Source: Prevotella sp. (GTDB taxonomy: Bacteria; Bacteroidota; Bacteroidia; Bacteroidales; Bacteroidaceae). From it: a stretch of DNA of 40,452 nucleotides. The DNA lies in contig JAGAAJ010000060.1 in the NCBI GenBank assembly GCA_017615355.1, positions 1 through 40,452 on the forward strand. Reading direction: 5' to 3'. Both the position numbers and the translations under genes were made by a program. Positions 24,723 through 33,863 of this stretch are shown in pieces (positions within the stretch are counted from its first letter, which is position 1; every line of letters begins with the position of its first letter). Below the pieces are notes generated by a model, which saw only the letters and a list, made by a program, of their open reading frames with translations, made no database searches and was not told the DNA's origin.

Positions 24723-27700
24723 ATGAGAAACAAGATAAGCAAAAGACTGCTGCTTTGCCTGGTGTTCACCATCGGGTATACAGCCCTTATCACCGCCCAG
24801 GAGGTGCGTATATCAGGTACCATCTCTGACTCATCAGGCCCTGTGATGCTCTGTAACGTGGTCGAGGTGGACGCCAACAACCGTAACGTATCCTACACGC
24901 AGACCGACCTGAACGGTAACTTCTCCATGACGGTGAAGAACACGAAGAACAAGCTGAAGGTGTCGTATGTGGGATGCAAGACCGTATTGCTGCCCATCGG
25001 TACCAAGACAAAGTTCAACATTAAGCTGCAAGACGAGAACGTCATGCAGGTGGTGACCGTCACAGCCAAGCGCAAATACAGCCAAGGTGGCCTTTCCATC
25101 CCTGAGCGTGAGGTTTCAGTGGCCACACAGACATTCAACATGAGTGAAGTGGAAGGTTTGGGCTTCACCACCGCCGACGAGGCCCTGCAGGGACAGATTG
25201 CCGGTCTTGACATCGTGGCCAACTCTGGTAACCTCGGCGCCGGCACTTCTATGCGCCTGCGTGGTGTCACCACCATCAACGGTAGTGCTGAGCCCCTCAT
25301 CGTCGTCGACGGCAACATCTTCGAGAATCCTGATGCATCCTTCGACTTCACCAGTGCCAACGAAGAGACCTACGCAGCCCTGCTCTCGGTCAACCCTGCC
25401 GACATCGAGGAAATCCAGGTGCTCAAGGATGCTGCTGCTACAGCCATCTGGGGTAACCGCGGCTCCAACGGTGTCATTCAGATCAAAACCAAGCGTGGTG
25501 CACGAGGCGCAGCCAAGGTGGACTACTCCCTCCGTGTGCAGGCCAGCTGGCAGCCCAAGGGCTACAACATGCTGAATGGTGACGACTACACCATGATGCT
25601 GAAAGAGATGTACTACAACCCTGCCCAGAGCTCCACAGCCACCACCAATATCAACGAGATCAACTACAACAAATCGTGGGCTGAGTTTGAGAACTGGAAC
25701 AACAACACTGAATGGCCGAAAGAGGTGCAGCAGACCAGCTGGACGCAGTACCACACCCTCACCATCACAGGTGGCGGTGAGAAAGCCAACTTCCGTGTCT
25801 CTGCCGGCTATGACCATCAGAACGGTACCATCATCAAGCAGAAGCTCGACCGCTTCAGTACCCGTCTGGCCCTCGACTATTTCGTCAGCGACCGCATCAC
25901 CTTCCGCACCACCTTCCCGCTGACCTATACAGCCAACCACCGCAACTATACCGACATTCTGGGACGTGCACGCGTGCTGTCGCCCAACATGTCAGTCTAC
26001 CGTCAGGACGCTCTTGGCAACAATACCGACGAATACTACATTATGCTGCCGTCAGGCGCCTCCAACGCTGCCGGCTCATCAGTGGCAGGCACCTCGTCGC
26101 TGCAACTCAGCTCCATGCGCGATCAGGGCAACCCCGTCGCCATTGCCAATCTGGCCTGGTCAGACGAGAGCACCTACCGTATCTCGCCTGAGTTCAAGCT
26201 CGACTACTACCTGCTGGGCAAGGATGACCAGAAGACCATGCTGAACTACACGGGTATGGTCTATCTCGACATCTTCTCGTTGAGCGAGGCCAAATACTGG
26301 CCCGGCTCACTCTCCACACAGGGATGGACGGACTCCAACTACAACAAGTCGGACAACTACGACTACAACTCGCTGGGATTCACCACACGACACACGCTCA
26401 CCTTCACTCCCAAATTCCACAACAAGGACTGGTACAGCACCATGCTCCTGCAGTGGGAAATGATCACGAACACCAACAACAGGCAAAGCGTGGCCAACTA
26501 TAATGCTCCCAACGGAACGACATCGCCCACCGTCGACACAGCCATCAGAGACATGAGCACCAGCAACGGACAGGGACGTTCAATGGCAGCAGCCTATTCC
26601 GGACACATCTCTTATAAAGGCGGTCTCTACAGCTTTGCAGTCTCGCTGCGAGCCGACGGTACCACCCAGTTCGGTAAGAACAAGAAGTGGGGCTACTCAC
26701 CTGGTATCTCCCTCCGATGGAACACCATCGACGAGAAGTTCATGAACTGGTCGAAGAAATGGCTGTCGATGCTATCCCTCCGTGCTTCATGGGGTATCGT
26801 GGGACGCACCCCTGGCCAGGAGTACCTGCAATACTCTCGCTACAACGCCGAAGGTATCTATGGCGATGCCCTGAACAAGCGCAGCATCACCTACCTGGAA
26901 GGCCTCCGTCTCGACAACCTCAACAGGGAACAGACGACACAATATAACCTTGGTGGAAACTTCGGATTCCTGAAGAGCACCATTACCGGCGACTTCAACT
27001 TCTACTTCAAGCGCACCAGAGACCTGCTCATGGGTGGTGTCCGCATCCCCTCATACACAGGTTTCACCTCGCTGTCATCAGCCAATGTGGGTGAGATGAC
27101 CAACAAGGGTTGGGAGTTGAACATCCAGGCCAACCAGTTTCTGAAGATTGGAAAGTTCAAGCTCAGCGCCAACTTCAATATCTCGCAGAACTTCAACGAG
27201 ATTGTCGACATGGACGAAAGCGTGCTGGAGAGCATCAATTCGGAGTGGAGCAGCGATTCTCGTGGAGAATACCTCAACCGCATACAGAAGGGTAATCCCC
27301 TCGGCTCCATTTACGGACTGCGCTACAAGGGTGTCTACCAGTACACCTACGAGTATCTGATCAACCTCAAGCAGCGTAACGGCTGGGATGGCGAGCAGCT
27401 GCGCGACTTCATCAACAACGAATTCCTGGCTTCCGGCAAGACGGCACCTATCGCCATCGACGACCAAGGCAGGGTGATGATGGACGCCAAGGGTCTTCCC
27501 ATCCGTCAGAAATACAACTATAAGGACGGTACATGGACGTACGAGTTCCAGGGTGGTGACGCCATCTATGAGGATGTCAACCACGACGGACAGATCAACT
27601 CGCTCGATATCGTCTATCTCGGCAACTCCAACCCACATCTGCAGGGTGGCTTCGGTTTCAATGTCCAGTACGACGACTGGTGGCTGAGAACAAGCTTCAA

Positions 27701-28121
27701 CTATCGTCAGGGCGTCAGCATCGTCAATGCTGCCAAGATGGAGCTGGAGAAGATGTTCAACGCCAACAACCAAAGCTCTGCCGTGAACTGGCGCTGGCGC
27801 AAGAACGGTGATGTGACCATCATACCACGTGCCATGTACAATACAGGCTACAACTGGTTGGGCAGCGACCGCTATGTGGAGGACGGTTCCTTCGTACGCA
27901 TGAGCTACATTCAGCTGGGCTACAAGTTCAAGAGCGCCGTGCTGAAGAAGCTTGGCCTGAGAAGACTGCAGATGAGTGTCTCTGGACAGAACCTCTTCCT
28001 TTGGAGCAAGTACAGCGGCATCGAGCCTGAGAAGGGCGCAGGAGCCTGGGGCATCGCCAAGGACTACGACCAGACACCTCGTTCAAAGTCTGTTACTATG
28101 AACATTGAGGTAGGATTCTAA
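24723..28121 (+). CDS. SusC/RagA-type TonB-dependent outer membrane transporter 1
   Basis: A 1132-residue outer-membrane beta-barrel that imports a bulky ligand using TonB energy, gated by the SusD lid. It has a signal peptide ending ALITAQ, a carboxypeptidase-regulatory-like domain (about 28-100: VRISGTISDSSGPVMLC ... LKVSYVGCKTVLL), and a TonB-box-like segment VMQVVTVTAKRK. The plug domain follows, with the SusC signatures GLDIVANSGNLGAGTSMRLRG, PLIVVDGNIFENP and DIEEIQVLKDAAATAIWG. The barrel ends with an aromatic residue (SVTMNIEVGF). It has no STN domain, so it should not signal to an anti-sigma factor. SusD1 follows after a heptamer spacer. Confidence 0.95.
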   Translation: MRNKISKRLLLCLVFTIGYTALITAQEVRISGTISDSSGPVMLCNVVEVDANNRNVSYTQTDLNGNFSMTVKNTKNKLKVSYVGCKTVLLPIGTKTKFNIKLQDENVMQVVTVTAKRKYSQGGLSIPEREVSVATQTFNMSEVEGLGFTTADEALQGQIAGLDIVANSGNLGAGTSMRLRGVTTINGSAEPLIVVDGNIFENPDASFDFTSANEETYAALLSVNPADIEEIQVLKDAAATAIWGNRGSNGVIQIKTKRGARGAAKVDYSLRVQASWQPKGYNMLNGDDYTMMLKEMYYNPAQSSTATTNINEINYNKSWAEFENWNNNTEWPKEVQQTSWTQYHTLTITGGGEKANFRVSAGYDHQNGTIIKQKLDRFSTRLALDYFVSDRITFRTTFPLTYTANHRNYTDILGRARVLSPNMSVYRQDALGNNTDEYYIMLPSGASNAAGSSVAGTSSLQLSSMRDQGNPVAIANLAWSDESTYRISPEFKLDYYLLGKDDQKTMLNYTGMVYLDIFSLSEAKYWPGSLSTQGWTDSNYNKSDNYDYNSLGFTTRHTLTFTPKFHNKDWYSTMLLQWEMITNTNNRQSVANYNAPNGTTSPTVDTAIRDMSTSNGQGRSMAAAYSGHISYKGGLYSFAVSLRADGTTQFGKNKKWGYSPGISLRWNTIDEKFMNWSKKWLSMLSLRASWGIVGRTPGQEYLQYSRYNAEGIYGDALNKRSITYLEGLRLDNLNREQTTQYNLGGNFGFLKSTITGDFNFYFKRTRDLLMGGVRIPSYTGFTSLSSANVGEMTNKGWELNIQANQFLKIGKFKLSANFNISQNFNEIVDMDESVLESINSEWSSDSRGEYLNRIQKGNPLGSIYGLRYKGVYQYTYEYLINLKQRNGWDGEQLRDFINNEFLASGKTAPIAIDDQGRVMMDAKGLPIRQKYNYKDGTWTYEFQGGDAIYEDVNHDGQINSLDIVYLGNSNPHLQGGFGFNVQYDDWWLRTSFNYRQGVSIVNAAKMELEKMFNANNQSSAVNWRWRKNGDVTIIPRAMYNTGYNWLGSDRYVEDGSFVRMSYIQLGYKFKSAVLKKLGLRRLQMSVSGQNLFLWSKYSGIEPEKGAGAWGIAKDYDQTPRSKSVTMNIEVGF

Positions 28122-28126
28122 TCTTA

Positions 28127-28157
28127 ATTGAAAATTGACAATAGAAAATTGAAAATT
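28127..28157 (+). repeat. Heptamer repeat between susC1 and susD1
   Basis: TTGAAAA, TTGACAA, TAGAAAA, TTGAAAA, TT in 7-bp register, ending exactly at the ATG at 28158. An in-frame ATG at 28128 within the repeat is therefore doubtful. Confidence 0.7.
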
Positions 28158-29933
28158 ATGATTACCAAGATAAAGAAATACATCGTCGGTGGTTTGGTGG
28201 GCTGTAGCGCCGTCGCTTTCCTTACTGGCTGCACCGATTTCCTGACCATCTACCCCAACGACCGCATCGTGGGTAACGAATTCTGGAAGAAAAAGAGCGA
28301 TGTGGAGCAGATGGTGGACGGATGCTACCACTCCATGATTGCAAGCGACATTCAGGAGCGTGCCATCGTTTGGGGAGCTTTCCGCTCAGATGAGCTGGTG
28401 AAGACCACCAACCTTGCAGACAACACGTTGGAAAACATCACAGCCGTCAACCTGCTGCCCACCAACAGATACAGCACATGGGGAGCCTTCTACAAAGTCA
28501 TCAACAACTGTAACATCGTACTCAACCATGCAGCAGATGTGCTGGAAGAAGACCCTGAGTTTACGAAAGGAGACTATGAGGTGGTTCGCGCCCAGATGCT
28601 GGCCCTGCGCTCGCTGTGCTATTTCTATCTGGTGCGTGCCTTCCGCGACGTACCCTATACCACCCACTCCTACGAGGTGGACTCAGAGGTGGAGCTCCTG
28701 CCACAGAGCACGCCGGCAGAGGTGCTGCAGAACTGCCTCAATGACCTGGAGGATGCCCAACGCACCATCATGCGCAGCGGAGCCTACGGCAAAAACGACT
28801 GGCGCAACAAAGGCTATATGACTCGCGACGCCGTCTACTCCCTCATGGCCGACATCTACCTTTGGAGAGCAGCCATGACGCACAGCACTGCCGACTACCA
28901 GCAGGCCATCGCCTTCTGCGACACTGTCATCAACGCCAAGCACCGCTACTACGAGGAGAACAAGATTGCAACCACCTTGAAGGACGATGAGGATGACATC
29001 TATCACCTCATTGACGGCGACGAGGCTATGTACGAGATTTTCGGCTCCAGCGGCAACTCAAGAGAGAGCATCCTGGAATGGCAGTATATCAATCAGGACA
29101 ACGTCAACACTTCATTAGAGAACTACTATTACAGAAACGGCGAGTCCGCCAACAACAGCATCCTGATGGCCTCAGAACTCTTCAACACCGTTGACAAGTC
29201 GGCAGACACACAGAATGGCAAGAAATTCTATCTGACGAAGAATGACTACCGTTTCTGGAACAACGTCTACGAAGCCAACAATGAGGAGATGCAACAGATG
29301 AGCATCAGAAAGATGTGTGACTTGTCAAGACAGACATTCAGTTCCAGCACGACCAAAGGCCCCAAAAAGGACCTTGACAGAGAATACAAGCAGTTTGGCC
29401 AAAACTGGATCGTCTATCGTCTGACAGATGTGATGCTGATGAAAGCCGAGGCACTCGTCGAGACTGCCGTCAACGACAGCGACGCCGTGGTGCTAAAACA
29501 AGCCTTCGACCTGGTGCAGGCCGTGAACAAGCGTTCCATGATGCGCAACAGTGCCGACACGCTGAAATTCGAGACCTATATGACAAAGGACAACATGGAG
29601 CTGCTCGTCATGAACGAGCGTGAGCGCGAGCTCTGCTTCGAAGGCAAGCGCTGGTTCGACCTCCTGCGCTACAGCTACCGCCATATGGAGGGTGTCGATG
29701 TCAACGTCCTGTTGGCCGACATGACAGAGGGCCCGAAGCTCTACAAACCCATGTTGGACATGATTGTACGCAAGTATAATGGCGACGACGGCCCCAGCGG
29801 CGATGCCGTGTCCTACAAGATGAAGGGCGAGCACTATCTCTACTGGCCTGTGGAGGAGAACGAACTCAAGGTAAACAAACTCCTCAGGCAGAATCCGGTC
29901 TACATTCAGGAGAAGACAACTTCTAAGAATTAA
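28158..29933 (+). CDS. SusD/RagB-type surface lipoprotein 1
   Basis: A 591-residue outer-membrane lipoprotein forming the lid of SusC1 and binding its ligand. The lipobox is AFLTGC (Cys25). It has the family's N-terminal region (FLTIYPNDRIVGNEFWKKKSDVEQMVDGCYH), helical TPR-like repeats (MLALRSLCYFYLVRAFRDVPYTT), and the C-terminal block NMELLVMNERERELCFEGKRWFDLLRY, the standard SusD ending motif. I chose 28158, which gives a normal signal peptide; the 10-residue longer form is encoded by the repeat. The next gene is 39 bp downstream. Confidence 0.95.
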   Translation: MITKIKKYIVGGLVGCSAVAFLTGCTDFLTIYPNDRIVGNEFWKKKSDVEQMVDGCYHSMIASDIQERAIVWGAFRSDELVKTTNLADNTLENITAVNLLPTNRYSTWGAFYKVINNCNIVLNHAADVLEEDPEFTKGDYEVVRAQMLALRSLCYFYLVRAFRDVPYTTHSYEVDSEVELLPQSTPAEVLQNCLNDLEDAQRTIMRSGAYGKNDWRNKGYMTRDAVYSLMADIYLWRAAMTHSTADYQQAIAFCDTVINAKHRYYEENKIATTLKDDEDDIYHLIDGDEAMYEIFGSSGNSRESILEWQYINQDNVNTSLENYYYRNGESANNSILMASELFNTVDKSADTQNGKKFYLTKNDYRFWNNVYEANNEEMQQMSIRKMCDLSRQTFSSSTTKGPKKDLDREYKQFGQNWIVYRLTDVMLMKAEALVETAVNDSDAVVLKQAFDLVQAVNKRSMMRNSADTLKFETYMTKDNMELLVMNERERELCFEGKRWFDLLRYSYRHMEGVDVNVLLADMTEGPKLYKPMLDMIVRKYNGDDGPSGDAVSYKMKGEHYLYWPVEENELKVNKLLRQNPVYIQEKTTSKN

Positions 29934-29972
29934 GCTACGGTTTTTACAAGGTTTTAATACGGAACATCAATC

Positions 29973-32054
29973 ATGAATAGTATGAATACCATCAAGAAAT
30001 ACATCGCAAAAGGTCTGGTGTGCTGCGGCATGGCAGCAGCCCTCGCCCCGATGTTCACCTCCTGTAAGGAAGACATCGACGAGTCGAACCTTTACACCTT
30101 CACGGGTGAGACCATCGAGGACTACCTCCTGAACCGCAGCGAGAAGTTCAGCAGCTTCAACTACATCCTGTCACGCATCGGCTACGACAAGATCCTTGCC
30201 GCATACGGCACTTACACCTGCTTTGCACCTACCAATGAGGCTGTGGACGCATATCTCGACAGTCTTTACAACGACCCCATCAACGTGGAAATTCCCCACA
30301 ACGGCATGACGCAGCCGGGCTTGGAGGGACTGACAGACTCGCTCTGCGAGGACATCGCCCTCTTCCATCTGCTCAACACCAAGGTGATGGGCGTGGACAT
30401 GAGCTCGTCCAGAACGCTGAACACGCTGCTAGGACGCGACATCAACACCAGTATCGACCCTGAGACGGGTGAGATGCTCGTCAGCCGCGCCTCCACCATC
30501 ACCAGCATGGACAATGAGCTGGAGAACGGCGTCTTGCATGAGATCAACTGTGTCATCCGCCGTTCAAACATGCTGATATCCGGTGAGATGGAAAATCATC
30601 CCGATCAATTCACCCTCTTCTCGCAGGCCCTGAAGCTCACAGGCCTGGCCGACTCGCTCACCGATGTCAAGTCGACAGACTTTGTCAAGGTGGGTAACCC
30701 CGACTTCTGGACGCCGAAGGAGCGTATGTTGGGCTACACCATCTTTGCTGAGACCGACCAGGTGCTGGCTGATCACGGCATCACCAGCATTGAGGGACTG
30801 AAGGCATATGCCGACAGCGTCTATGCACACTGCGCCGACCAGGGCACGGGTTGGTATGACTATGCCCGCAACCACAAGATTGAGATCAGCACAGGCACAG
30901 ACTACAAGAATCCGTGGAATACGCTGAGCATGTTTGTGCGCTACCACATCCTCGAGGCCAAGATCGCCTACGACATGCTGGTTCGTTCAGGTATAGGAAA
31001 CGAGACAAGCAAGATGCAGTACGTAGATTACTACGAGACGATGCTTCCCTACACCATGATGAAAATCAGCAAGATTCAAAGCAAATTGTTGCTCAATCGC
31101 TGGGTGGCCAACAACTCCCTCACCGATCAGGTGGCTGATGTCGGCACTGCTGCCATGCACACCGTGCTCTTCAACGGCATCGAGCTGCAAGGCGTGAAGT
31201 CACAGATATCGGCTCTCAACGGCTATATCCACCCCGTGAAAGAGATGGTGGCCTACGAGAAGCGTGTGCCGCAGGGCGCACTCAACGAGCGCATCCGCAT
31301 TGACGACACAGCCCTCTTCGGCGAGATGATGTCCACCAACCTGCGCGGCTGCACGGAAGACTGGGTGAAGGCCCAGAACGGCGGCAAGGGCGGCACCAGC
31401 TCCGACCGTCACAACGGCTGTGGCTATATCCGCATCCCGCCTGGTTTCTTCAAGGACTTGGCCATCTTTAATGGCGACGACACACGCTTCCTCTACTTCC
31501 CCCACTGGGGCGACGGCTGGAGCAACTATCAGGGCGACGAGTTCAACTGCATGGGCAACTACGACTTCGCATTCCGTCTGCCGCCCATGCCCGACGGCAC
31601 CTACGAGCTGCGTATCGGCTACACTACTGAGAATGAGCGCGGAATGTTGCAGTTCTACCTTGGCACAAGTTCTGACCTGGCATCGATGAAAGCCCTCGAC
31701 ATTCCTGTCGACATGCGTATTAAATTCTCTAACACAGGCGCTACACCTGAACCCCGTACCGGCTGGTGCGACTGGGAATTGTTTGAGGACAAGGGCATCG
31801 AAAGCGACGGCAACATGCGCAACCTCGGCTATATGCGTGGTCCCCTCTCCTACAACTTCGCGGGCAAGGTAGCCCGCAGCCACCCGCAGGACCTGCGCCG
31901 CATCATTGCCAAGCAGGAGTTCAAGCAAGGCGAATACTGGCTGCGCTGTAAGAGTGTGATCGACATGAAGAACGCCGAGTTCCACCTCGACTACATCGAG
32001 TTCTGCCCAGAGAATGTGTACAACAACACACGCTATCTGGAGGACATGTACTAA
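29973..32054 (+). CDS. Fasciclin (FAS1) lipoprotein B with C-terminal beta domain
   Basis: A 693-residue lipoprotein (APMFTSC, Cys31). The first FAS1-like module covers about 45-195 (FNYILSRIGYDKILAAYGTYTCFAPTNEAV-type strand). A second covers about 205-425 (FTLFSQALKLTGLADSL ... GYTIFAETDQVLADHG). The C-terminal about 260 residues form a beta-rich region with PMPDGTYELRIGYTTENERG, followed by HPQDLRRIIAKQEFKQGEYWLR and HLDYIEFCPENVY. This resembles carbohydrate-binding or jelly-roll modules found beside fasciclin domains in Bacteroidetes. It stands between SusD1 and the third fasciclin protein, so it is likely a ligand-binding accessory of the uptake complex. The start could also be the ATG at 29982. 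Confidence 0.87.
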   Translation: MNSMNTIKKYIAKGLVCCGMAAALAPMFTSCKEDIDESNLYTFTGETIEDYLLNRSEKFSSFNYILSRIGYDKILAAYGTYTCFAPTNEAVDAYLDSLYNDPINVEIPHNGMTQPGLEGLTDSLCEDIALFHLLNTKVMGVDMSSSRTLNTLLGRDINTSIDPETGEMLVSRASTITSMDNELENGVLHEINCVIRRSNMLISGEMENHPDQFTLFSQALKLTGLADSLTDVKSTDFVKVGNPDFWTPKERMLGYTIFAETDQVLADHGITSIEGLKAYADSVYAHCADQGTGWYDYARNHKIEISTGTDYKNPWNTLSMFVRYHILEAKIAYDMLVRSGIGNETSKMQYVDYYETMLPYTMMKISKIQSKLLLNRWVANNSLTDQVADVGTAAMHTVLFNGIELQGVKSQISALNGYIHPVKEMVAYEKRVPQGALNERIRIDDTALFGEMMSTNLRGCTEDWVKAQNGGKGGTSSDRHNGCGYIRIPPGFFKDLAIFNGDDTRFLYFPHWGDGWSNYQGDEFNCMGNYDFAFRLPPMPDGTYELRIGYTTENERGMLQFYLGTSSDLASMKALDIPVDMRIKFSNTGATPEPRTGWCDWELFEDKGIESDGNMRNLGYMRGPLSYNFAGKVARSHPQDLRRIIAKQEFKQGEYWLRCKSVIDMKNAEFHLDYIEFCPENVYNNTRYLEDMY

Positions 32055-32096
32055 TGACAATAAACAATAAACGTTAACCATTAAACATTATTGAGA
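32055..32096 (+). repeat. Heptamer repeat before fasciclin lipoprotein C
   Basis: AATAAAC, AATAAAC, GTTAACC, ATTAAAC, ATTATTG. It fills the spacer up to the ATG at 32097. The 37172-37205 spacer before susD2 is almost the same. Confidence 0.75.
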
Positions 32097-33830
32097 ATGA
32101 AAAAGAAATCAATGATAAGGCTCCTGACCAACAAGATAACGGTTATTGGTTATTGGATATTGGTTATTGGTGCTACTGCCTGCTCCGACTGGACAGACCA
32201 CTACGAGGCCGACAGCACACTCTTGGAGACGCAGCAGCAGACACTGTGGGAGAACATCGCCTCCTCGGCGAACCTGACACAGTTCAAGAGCCTGCTACAG
32301 AAGACGGGCTACGACGCTGTGCTCAACAGCACGCAGACCTTCACAGTGTGGGCTCCGGCTGATGGCACCTATGATTACGAGACGCTCGCTGCCATGAACA
32401 ACAGCCGCCTGCAGCGTGAGTTCGTGGAGAACCATGTGGCACGCAACAGCTATCCGGCATCGGGCCTGGTGGAGAAGAGCCTGTACACCATCAACGAGAA
32501 GCTCATGCACTTCAACGGCAACCACCAGTATGTCATGCAGGGCATCGATGTCTCCAAGCCCAACGTGAACACGCACAATGGCATCCTTCACGTGCTGAAC
32601 GGCAAGATTCCGTTTATGGCGAACATCTATGAGTCGCTGAACAACAACGACTTCCCCATCGACTCCATCGCCAATTACTACCACAGCTTCGATGAGCGCA
32701 AGCTGGACGAGAACAGGAGTATACAAGGCCCCATCGTCGATGGCAACCTCACTTGGCTCGACTCCGTCTTCGACGAGCGCAACGACCTCTACAGCAACTA
32801 CTTTGCCTACATCAACCGTGAGGACAGCAACTACACCATGCTGGTGCCCACGAATGAAGCATGGACAAAGGCCAAGGCAAAGATCAAGGACTACTATAAG
32901 TTCCTGCCCTCGTTCGAGGCTGTTGAGACCATCGACGGCACGGAGATGACAAAGAACACCATTACCATCCGCGACGTGGACTCCCTCACCGAGGCTACCG
33001 TCAACTACATGCTGATGAGAGACCTTTTCTACAACAACAACCTCTACGACAACAAGAAGCTCAACGCCTTGCAGACCGGACAGACGCTGCAGGCAGACTC
33101 TCTGTACTCCACCCTTGGCACGAAGATTTACAGCGAGGATGCTGCCAATCTGTTTGAGGGTGCCATACGCCACGACAAGAGCAACGGAGCCATCTGGATT
33201 ACCGACAGCCTGCGCATGCAGCCCTGGCACACCTGGAATCCCGAGCTGATCATCCAGGCCGAAGGCAGCGTCATGGATGCCGTGAACGTCAGCGAGGCCA
33301 AGCGTGTATACATTTCCTCCGGCACACAGAATCCCGATATCAGCGGCCATGTGTCGAAAGATTCCTATCTCGACCTGCCGCCCATCGCCAAGGGTGCCAG
33401 CCCGAGCGCTGTCTTCAGCTTGCGCAATGTGCGCAGCGCCACCTACAGCATCTATATCGTCACCGTTCCTGGCAACATACTTAGCAATTACTACGAGTCA
33501 AAGCCCTACTGCTTCCGCGTATCCCTGGGATATGTCGACGAGAACGGCAAGAATAAGGACAAGGACAGGAAATGGTGTGTAGAAAGCCAGTTTGTCAGCG
33601 ATCCGACCCGCATTGACACCATCTATTTGGGCGACTTCACATTCCCCATGTCCTACTATGGCACGGGCAACTATTTCCCCTATATGCGTGTCGAGTGCTA
33701 CATCAGGTCCAACTTCGTGGATGTCTACGACCCCAACCTGCGCTTCGACTGCATCATCCTGCGTCCGAAGGAGCTTGACACTTATATGAAAGAGCATCCT
33801 GAGTACAAGTATGACCAGGGCAATTACTAA
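32097..33830 (+). CDS. Fasciclin (FAS1) lipoprotein C with C-terminal beta domain
   Basis: A 577-residue lipoprotein whose signal peptide (lipobox ATAC, Cys29) has a core made of a 7-bp repeat (ITVIGYWILVIG, residues 14-25). FAS1-like modules lie at about 45-195 (LTQFKSLLQKTGYDAVLN, TFTVWAPADGTY) and about 205-370 (YTMLVPTNEAWTKAKAKIKD). A C-terminal beta domain starts near LIIQAEGSVMDAVNV and resembles that of protein B in size and placement. The ATG at 32097 is chosen because it gives a basic n-region directly before the core; TTG at 32091 is not needed. It precedes SusC2 by 33 bp. Confidence 0.87.
   Translation: MKKKSMIRLLTNKITVIGYWILVIGATACSDWTDHYEADSTLLETQQQTLWENIASSANLTQFKSLLQKTGYDAVLNSTQTFTVWAPADGTYDYETLAAMNNSRLQREFVENHVARNSYPASGLVEKSLYTINEKLMHFNGNHQYVMQGIDVSKPNVNTHNGILHVLNGKIPFMANIYESLNNNDFPIDSIANYYHSFDERKLDENRSIQGPIVDGNLTWLDSVFDERNDLYSNYFAYINREDSNYTMLVPTNEAWTKAKAKIKDYYKFLPSFEAVETIDGTEMTKNTITIRDVDSLTEATVNYMLMRDLFYNNNLYDNKKLNALQTGQTLQADSLYSTLGTKIYSEDAANLFEGAIRHDKSNGAIWITDSLRMQPWHTWNPELIIQAEGSVMDAVNVSEAKRVYISSGTQNPDISGHVSKDSYLDLPPIAKGASPSAVFSLRNVRSATYSIYIVTVPGNILSNYYESKPYCFRVSLGYVDENGKNKDKDRKWCVESQFVSDPTRIDTIYLGDFTFPMSYYGTGNYFPYMRVECYIRSNFVDVYDPNLRFDCIILRPKELDTYMKEHPEYKYDQGNY
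32139..32172 (+). repeat. Heptamer repeat in the signal peptide of fasciclin C
   Basis: GGTTATT, GGTTATT, GGATATT, GGTTATT, GG. Three units equal seven codons, so the peptide itself repeats (VIGYWIL then VIG). Confidence 0.85.
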
Positions 33831-33863
33831 CCTGAAGATGAAACTGAAATAGAGTAAACAGCT